NCBI RefSeq assembly: GCF_013001025.1
Contig: NZ_CP053022.1
Span: 307,561-371,560, forward strand
DNA: 64,000 nt
From: Sphingobium yanoikuyae
GTDB lineage: Bacteria > Pseudomonadota > Alphaproteobacteria > Sphingomonadales > Sphingomonadaceae
Direction of reading: 5' to 3'
Position 1 is the stretch's first letter. Each line of letters starts with the position of its first letter. The translations under genes were made by a program, and so were the position numbers. The notes under the pieces were generated by a model. The model made no database searches, had not been told where the DNA came from, and saw nothing but the letters and a program-made list of their open reading frames with translations. Of this stretch, positions 59,338 to 64,000 are shown one piece after another.

Positions 59338-60951
59338 GTGTCTCCCGACGATCTCGAACTCCCTACTGATCCCGCAGAACTGCGCGCTTTTGCCGAGGCG
59401 ATGCGCGCGCGTCTGGCCGCTTCGGAGCAGGCGCTGGAAGCCGAACGGTCGGCGCATGACGAGACCCGTGAGAAGCTCGAGACGGCCCAGCATTCGATCA
59501 AGCTGACGGCGCTGCAGATCGAGAAGTTCAAGGTCCAACTGGCCCGCCTCCGGCGCATGAAGTTCGGTCAGTCATCGGAGCGCCTTGCTCTTCAGGCCGA
59601 TCAGCTCGAACTGACGCTGGAGGACCTCGAGGCCGAGCATGCCCATGCTGAGTGTGTGATCGAAGGCCATGTGTCCGAAGATGCCCCGGCCAAGGCTGCC
59701 CCTCGCAAGCCTCGCCGTGCTCCGCTGCCCGACCATCTTCCTCGCGACGAGGTTATGCACGCAGCGCCGGATGCCCACGGCTGCTCCGCCTGTGGGGGCA
59801 CGATGGGCAAGCTTGGCGAGGACGTGACCGAAGTGCTGGAATATGTCCCCGGCCGCTTCCGCGTCGTCCGCCATGTCCGACCCAAGCTGTCCTGCAACCG
59901 CTGCGATGCGATCAGCCAGGCACCCGCCCCGGCGCTTCCCGTGCCGCGCGGCCGTGCTGGTCCGGGCTTGCTTGCCCATGTCATCGTCTCCAAGTTCGCC
60001 GATCACCTGCCGCTGTATCGCTAGTCGCAGATCTACGCCCGCGAGGGCGTGGAGATCAGCCGCTCGACAATGGCGGACTGGCTGGGCCAGGCAAGCTGGT
60101 TGCTTCAACCGCTCGTCGATCGGATCGCCGATCACGTCATGGCCAGCGTAAAGCTCCACGCCGACGATACACCCGTTCCCGTGCTGGCGCCGGGGACCGG
60201 GAAGACGGCAACCGGGCGGTTATGGGTGTATCTGCGCGATAACCGACGATGGAGCCATCTGGACAAGCCGGCAGCGCTGTTCCGCTACAGCCCCGATCGC
60301 AAGGGTGAGCGACCGCGCGAGCACCTCAAGACCTTCGCGGGCTTCCTGCAAGCCGATGCCTATGCGGGCTTCGAGCGCCTCTATGCGAGTGACCGCCAGC
60401 CTGCGCCGATCACGCCGGTGGCCTGCTGGGCGCATGCCCGGCGCAAGCTGAACGATGTCTACAAGGCAGATCCGAACTCGGCCGCGCTGAAGGGCCTGCA
60501 GATGATCGGCGAGCTTTACGAGGTTGAGCGGCAGATCATGCGTGAGCCTGCCGATTTCCGCCGCAAGGCTCGGAAGCTCTCGAAGCTCAAAGCGCTGGAT
60601 TTCTTCGCCTGGGCTGACGATGTACTGTCTAGGGCCTCGGCCCGGTCACCGCTGGCGGAGGCCCTGCGCTACGCCGTGAAGCTGAAGCCGCAACTGCTCG
60701 CCTACACCCAGGACGGCAGGCTAGAGATCGACAACAATCCGGCGGAGAATGCCCTGCGGGGCATCTGCCTCGGCCGCAAAAATTGGCTTTTTGCAGGTGC
60801 CGACTGTGGTGGGGAGCGTGCTGCTGCCATGTATTCACTGCTGGAAACGGCCAAGCTCAATGCCGTCAATCCGCAGGAATGGCTAGCCGAGGTACTCGAG
60901 CGCATTGATCTGCCCCCACCGAGTGGCCCGATTGGTTTGTTAGTGGATTAA
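59338..60951 (+). pseudogene. tnpC: IS66 TnpC transposase with internal amber codon and altered C-terminus
   Basis: From GTG 59338 the frame runs through a leucine-zipper-like coiled coil (RARLAASEQALEAERSAHDE, QIEKFKVQLARLRRMKFGQS), a zinc-binding CSACGG segment and on to LPLYR, then TAG at 60022-60024, then in the same frame SQIYAREGVEISRSTMADWL and the DDE domain (HADDTPVPVLAPGTGKTATG, EIDNNPAENALRGICLGRKN). CAG to TAG at a Gln codon is the simple explanation. After VLERID (about 60905) the usual ending (xHPxxRxDELLPW) is replaced by unrelated residues. Confidence 0.85.
60906..60930. repeat. IS3-end-like sequence joined to IS66
   Basis: TGATCTGCCCCCACCGAGTG at 60906 nearly matches the terminus at 53971 (TGATCTGCCCCCCGCTGAGT). 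It begins exactly where the IS66 TnpC homology stops, so it marks a junction between two elements. The rest of an IS3 element is not visible next to it. Confidence 0.5.
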
Positions 60952-60960
60952 GCCCATCGC

Positions 60961-61013
60961 CGCCATATCCGGACGGAGGTGGAGCGAAGCGGAACCGGAG
61001 GCCGGATATGGCG
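60961..61013. repeat. Large inverted repeat (12-bp stem)
   Basis: CGCCATATCCGG (60961-60972) and CCGGATATGGCG (61002-61013) are perfectly complementary, with 29 nt between. It lies between the IS-end-like sequence and the broken Tad gene. It may be a hairpin of the lost element or a recombination site; no T run follows. Confidence 0.6.
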
Positions 61014-61039
61014 GTGTCGCCGTTTCCGGTGCCGGCGGT

Positions 61040-61444
61040 CGGTAGCCCAGGCTGCTGTGAGGGCGAACGGCACCGCTGCCATCTTATTCGATAGCGGTTG
61101 GTAGGATTAGGATTCTCAATTGGCTCAATGCTGCTGAGTATGACGCGGCCATGGCCAAAGAGATCAAGCCGCCCACTTTGTAGCCCAGCACCGGTTAGCA
61201 GGTCATTGATCTGCGCCTCCGTGATCTGCTTGTTGGCCAAAACCGTGCCAGTACCCATGCGCGCGGCATTGTCCGCGACATGAAGCGCCAATTGACTGAT
61301 GCGCATCTTGGTCGTCACGAAGTTGGTCAGTTCGGCTCCCGACAGCGCTATCGTCGACATCAACGGCAGAGCCAGACCGAATTCCACGGCTGCCACTGCC
61401 CGACTATTTTCTAGCAGCTTGATGACCATCGACAGTAGCTTCAT
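61040..61444 (-). pseudogene. TadE/TadG-type pilus protein, 3' end replaced by insertion sequence DNA
   Basis: The ATG at 61444 gives MKLLSMVIKLLENSRAVAAV then EFGLALPLMSTIALSGAELT, the TadE-like membrane segment with the E-F-G-L-A processing/assembly motif, and continues to PTNRYRIRWQRC. Beyond about 61050 the frame runs into insertion-sequence DNA and no proper C-terminus is found. TadE-like pseudopilins assemble the Flp pilus. Its start overlaps the stop of the preceding TadE gene in the corrected frame. Confidence 0.65.
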
Positions 61445-62057
61445 GGGCAGTGCCCGACTGTTGGCGAGCCATAGCTGCCCTGCTCACCAAATGGCTGATT
61501 TCCCAGGACCGTCCGCGCTTCGACGGTTGCCATCTCGGACATGCCTATGAGCCGCGCCATGGGGAACAGGCGTGGATACGTGACTTGGACAGTATATACG
61601 ACATTGTCCTTGGCGCCGCCTTGTCCATTGTCACCGCCATCGCGGTCCCATATCGTATTGTGATTATTGTCCTGAAACGGTTCATCATCATCGCAGCGAC
61701 CATTGTTGTTGATGTCCTGGAAGGGCTCTGCAGTGGCTTGGGCCGCTTTGTGAAATCTCGGAAATATCGCCGCGAGAAAGTAACCGATGAGTTCGCGGCC
61801 AAATGCTCGACGCGTTCGCGTACCGTTGCATCAAGTTGAGACTGCCGTGCTTCCGACTTGCCACTTTCCAGCGTCGCGTCTCTAGCACTTTTCTGCACTG
61901 CGCCTTGCAGAACAGACTGCATGTAGAGGCTGTGTCCGAGGTCCAAAAAGCCTAGGAGCGTGGTAACAAAGACCGTCGATACCAAGCCAAACTCGACAAT
62001 TGTGGCGCCGGATTGATCCGCCAGGATCCTGCATCTTGAAGCTTGTTGCCGACTCAT
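61441..62057 (-). pseudogene. TadE-type pilus protein, single frameshift
   Basis: MSRQQASRCRILADQSGATI followed by VEFGLVSTVFVTTLLGFLDL is a clear TadE N-terminus. The frame reads correctly to RRYFRDFTK (about 61750), where a lost base shifts it; in the next frame the protein resumes QATAEPFQDINNNGRCDDDE, then DNNHNTIWDRDGGDNGQGGA and VQVTYPRLFPMARLIGMSEM, ending at a TGA at 61441-61443 that overlaps the next ATG by 4 bp. The restored overlap is strong evidence for a one-base deletion. Confidence 0.8.
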
Positions 62058-63135
62058 TTTGTCAGTCGCAGCTGTGAGATTTCATCGGCGATCTGCTGAA
62101 AATTTGAGATCAGCGTGGCACTATTGGCTGCCACATAATAGCGATTGGGCGAGGCACAGGACTGCAGCAGCGCCTGGGCGTTCGTGCTGACGCCATTACC
62201 AAATGAGACCACCCACAAGGTGATGTTCTTGGACTTGATTGCGGAACACAGAGCCTTCGTGCGCTCATTCACGACAGCTGTCAGGAGAGATGCGCCTGGC
62301 CCAGCATTGCTGCGGGTCTGGCGCCTGTCCCACCAAGCAATGCCATGAGCCGTATAGCCTTGGTTGCTCGTGACCGTGTCGCCGTCGGTCATGAAAACCA
62401 GATGCCGTTCGATTTCGCCCCCCGTGGGCGTGAAGGCATTCTCCGGTCCGAAGATTCCTGTGGGCGACATAAGTCGCGCGCCCCACAGCAAACCTATGTC
62501 ATGATAGGTGTTGCCGTTGGGGTAGAGGGTATTGACATAAGACTCAAAGCTGCTCGCCGATGGATAGCTCTTGAGTTTGGAGGCAGCTGTCGGGCACGCA
62601 TATGTATAGTTGCGACTGAGATCTGAGCTGGTCTTGACCTTCGAAATGGTCCAGTTGCCATTGCTGTCGTAGCGCCCCCAGACCAGATCGGGCAGAAGTG
62701 GTCTCCATTTTGTGGCATCGGATCCATCAGGTATCATGTCGATGTTCATGTCGTACGCATTCGATGGGATTGGTGCGAATTCCCCTGCCGGGCTATCGTC
62801 GGTGTTCTGATAGGTCTGGCGCTCTTCGACGCAGCCATCCCAGGCCACGGTGGCTGCCTGCCCATAGGGGCCAACCGGAGCAACAATGCTGGCCTTCCAA
62901 CCGTCCGCTCCAGCCTTCAGCCCCGAAACATCGAAGCTGAGTTGATCATATTCATATTCCTTGAAGCCGGTCGTATCGGTCCGCTGATAGTTCCGCTTCA
63001 AATAGCCGCTGATATAACGCCGTTGTATCTGGCATTTTCCGCCCACCATCACACCCTGATAATTGTAGTAGCGACCATCCTGGTTGGTTGACCAACTCAC
63101 CACTCGGTTGGCGCCGCTACCAGTCGAACTCTGGG
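62054..63135 (-). pseudogene. TadG-like protein with vWA domain, 5' end lost to IS21 insertion
   Basis: About 360 residues of the C-terminal part: a region resembling pilus-associated TadG (KEYEYDQLSFDVSGLKAGAD) and the C-terminal half of a von Willebrand A domain (HLVFMTDGDTVTSNQG, KNITLWVVSFGNGVSTNAQA, NRYYVAANSATLISNFQQIA). The N-terminal TadE/G membrane helix is missing, because an IS21 end begins at 63136. It overlaps the TadE gene by ATGA. The apparent ATG at 63172 lies in IS21 sequence. Confidence 0.75.
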
Positions 63136-64000
63136 TGTTGATTTCCACTGAGAAGTGACCCGGGTTTTCCATCGAGAAGTGACCCGTCTGCGGATTATGT
63201 TTCGGGTGTCACGGGTGGGTCAACCCGTGGTTTTCTCCTTTGGGTTCTGGCCTGCTTGGCAGAGCTGTTTTTGAAGCGGAAGCTATCGTTGCCGGTCTCC
63301 AGGATGTGGCAGTGATGGGTAAGCCGATCGAGGAGCGCCGTGGTCATTTTGGCGTCGCCGAACACGGTGGCCCATTCGCTGAAGCTCAGGTTTGTGGTGA
63401 TGATGACGCTGGTGCGCTCGTAGAGTTTGCTCAGCAGGTGGAAGAGCAGCGCGCCACCTGAAGCACTGAACGGCAGATATCCAAGCTCATCCAGGATAAC
63501 GAGATCGGAGTGCAGGAGGCGATTGGCGATCTGACCGGCCTTGCCCTGTGCTTTTTCCTGCTCGAGCGCATTGACCAGTTCGACCGTCGAGAAGAAGCGG
63601 ACGCGCTTTCGATGATGTTCGATGGCCTGGATGCCCAGCGCCGTTGCCACATGGCTCTTGCCGGTGCCAGGACCGCCGACCAGCACGATATTGTCGGCGA
63701 TGTCGATGAAGTCGCAGCGATGCAACTGACGCACCAGAGCTTCATTGACCTCGCTACTGGTAAAGTCGAAGCCGGCCAGATCGCGATAGACAGGGAAGCG
63801 CGCGATCTTGAGCTGATAGGCCACAGACCGAACCTCCCGTTCTGCTGTCTCGGCTTTGAGCAACTGGGAGAGGATCGGGATGGCGGCTTCGAAGGCTGGA
63901 GATCCCTGTTCCATGAGATCGGTGACGGCCTGCGCCATGCCATGCATCTTGAGGCTGCGGAGCATGACGACGATGGCGCCGCTGGCAGGGTCATGACGCA
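63136..64000 (-). mobile_element. IS21-family element, partial (continues beyond the window)
   Basis: TGTTGATTTCCACTGAGAAG at 63136, followed by TGACCC and a second related GAGAAGTGACCC at about 63174, matches the multiple terminal repeats of IS21-family elements. istB lies inside. istA would lie beyond the right edge. The element interrupts the TadG-like gene. Confidence 0.8.
63195..64000 (-). CDS. istB: IstB, IS21-family transposition ATPase (5' end outside window)
   Basis: An AAA+ helper ATPase of IS21 transposition, similar to DnaC. Walker A is in [20 protein letters not shown], Walker B in [20 protein letters not shown], followed by [20 protein letters not shown]. The frame stays open to the window edge ([11 protein letters not shown] before the first ATG at 63965), so the true start lies outside. 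The C-terminus is basic ([12 protein letters not shown]). It appears functional in the visible part. Confidence 0.92.
   Translation of the reverse strand, partial: RHDPASGAIVVMLRSLKMHGMAQAVTDLMEQGSPAFEAAIPILSQLLKAETAEREVRSVAYQLKIARFPVYRDLAGFDFTSSEVNEALVRQLHRCDFIDIADNIVLVGGPGTGKSHVATALGIQAIEHHRKRVRFFSTVELVNALEQEKAQGKAGQIANRLLHSDLVILDELGYLPFSASGGALLFHLLSKLYERTSVIITTNLSFSEWATVFGDAKMTTALLDRLTHHCHILETGNDSFRFKNSSAKQARTQRRKPRVDPPVTPET

Larger units (their letters stand above)
58368..60905 (+). mobile_element. IS66-family insertion sequence, right end lost
   Basis: GTAAGCGTACGGC at 58368-58380 matches the IS66 left inverted repeat (GTAAGCG...). Three genes follow in the usual order tnpA-tnpB-tnpC. 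tnpC carries an amber codon, and its C-terminus is replaced from about 60906 by a sequence resembling an IS3-family end. No right IS66 repeat (ending CGCTTAC) was found before the Tad genes. The element is therefore truncated and immobile by itself. Confidence 0.75.

Noticed and set aside
1..64000. CRISPR array, rRNA operon or prophage
   Set aside because: No regularly spaced direct repeats, rRNA-like sequence or phage structural genes were seen on reading through the window.

Overview
The window looks like sphingomonad (Alphaproteobacteria, Sphingomonadales; Sphingobium/Sphingomonas-like) DNA: high GC, many operons whose genes overlap by 4 bp (ATGA), promoter motifs of the alphaproteobacterial general-stress EcfG type (GGAAC-N16/17-CGTT), and family members typical of that group. 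No rRNA gene, complete tRNA gene, CRISPR array or replication origin was recognised. The species, and whether this is chromosome or megaplasmid, cannot be read from the sequence.

Layout. 0-2.3 kb: a dnaE2 fragment abuts a LysR gene that has lost its start, followed by a cation-efflux (CDF) gene with a frameshift near its 3' end. 2.3-8.2 kb: an intact CDF transporter and a flavodoxin-fold reductase (minus), then a translationally coupled NHEJ operon ku - MgtC/SapB-type membrane protein - ligD plus a small membrane protein. 8.25-15.9 kb: a minus-strand caa3-type oxidase operon (subunit II with fused cytochrome c, fused subunit I-III, small membrane protein, CtaG, triheme cytochrome c) divergent from a DUF2231 membrane protein and a PQQ-type sugar dehydrogenase lipoprotein. 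Together these could oxidise periplasmic substrates and pass electrons to oxygen. 16.2-24.5 kb: a beta-oxidation operon (FadE-like dehydrogenase, thiolase, FadB, acetyl-CoA hydrolase/transferase) followed by an FNT-family channel. 24.5-28.4 kb: a glutathione transferase, a small gene with an EcfG-type promoter, and a membrane diguanylate cyclase whose upstream region carries an IS5-family insertion.

28.8-48.3 kb is rich in stress-type genes: katE, two outer-membrane barrels, a DJ-1/PfpI protein, a Crp/Fnr regulator, a glycosyltransferase plus amylo-alpha-1,6-glucosidase pair with an upstream FNR box, a PerM/AI-2E transporter, a cupin, CsbD, an SDR, and a single-domain response regulator coupled to a haem-oxygenase-like protein. 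Several small genes here have EcfG-like promoters. A decayed integrative element (antitoxin, HNH and integrase remnants and a tRNA 3'-end-like fragment) lies at 34.1-36.0 kb. At 48.2-48.3 kb a perfect EcfG-type promoter is followed about 55 nt later by a terminator with no gene between, which suggests a stress-induced small RNA.

48.5-64 kb is a mobile, decaying region: an AbiEi antitoxin without its toxin, fragments of IS30, ISNCY, IS3, IS66 and IS21 elements, a truncated recombinase, an intact ParD/ParE-type toxin-antitoxin pair, intact htpG, and a Tad pilus cluster (TadE, TadE, TadG) broken by a frameshift and two insertion sequences.
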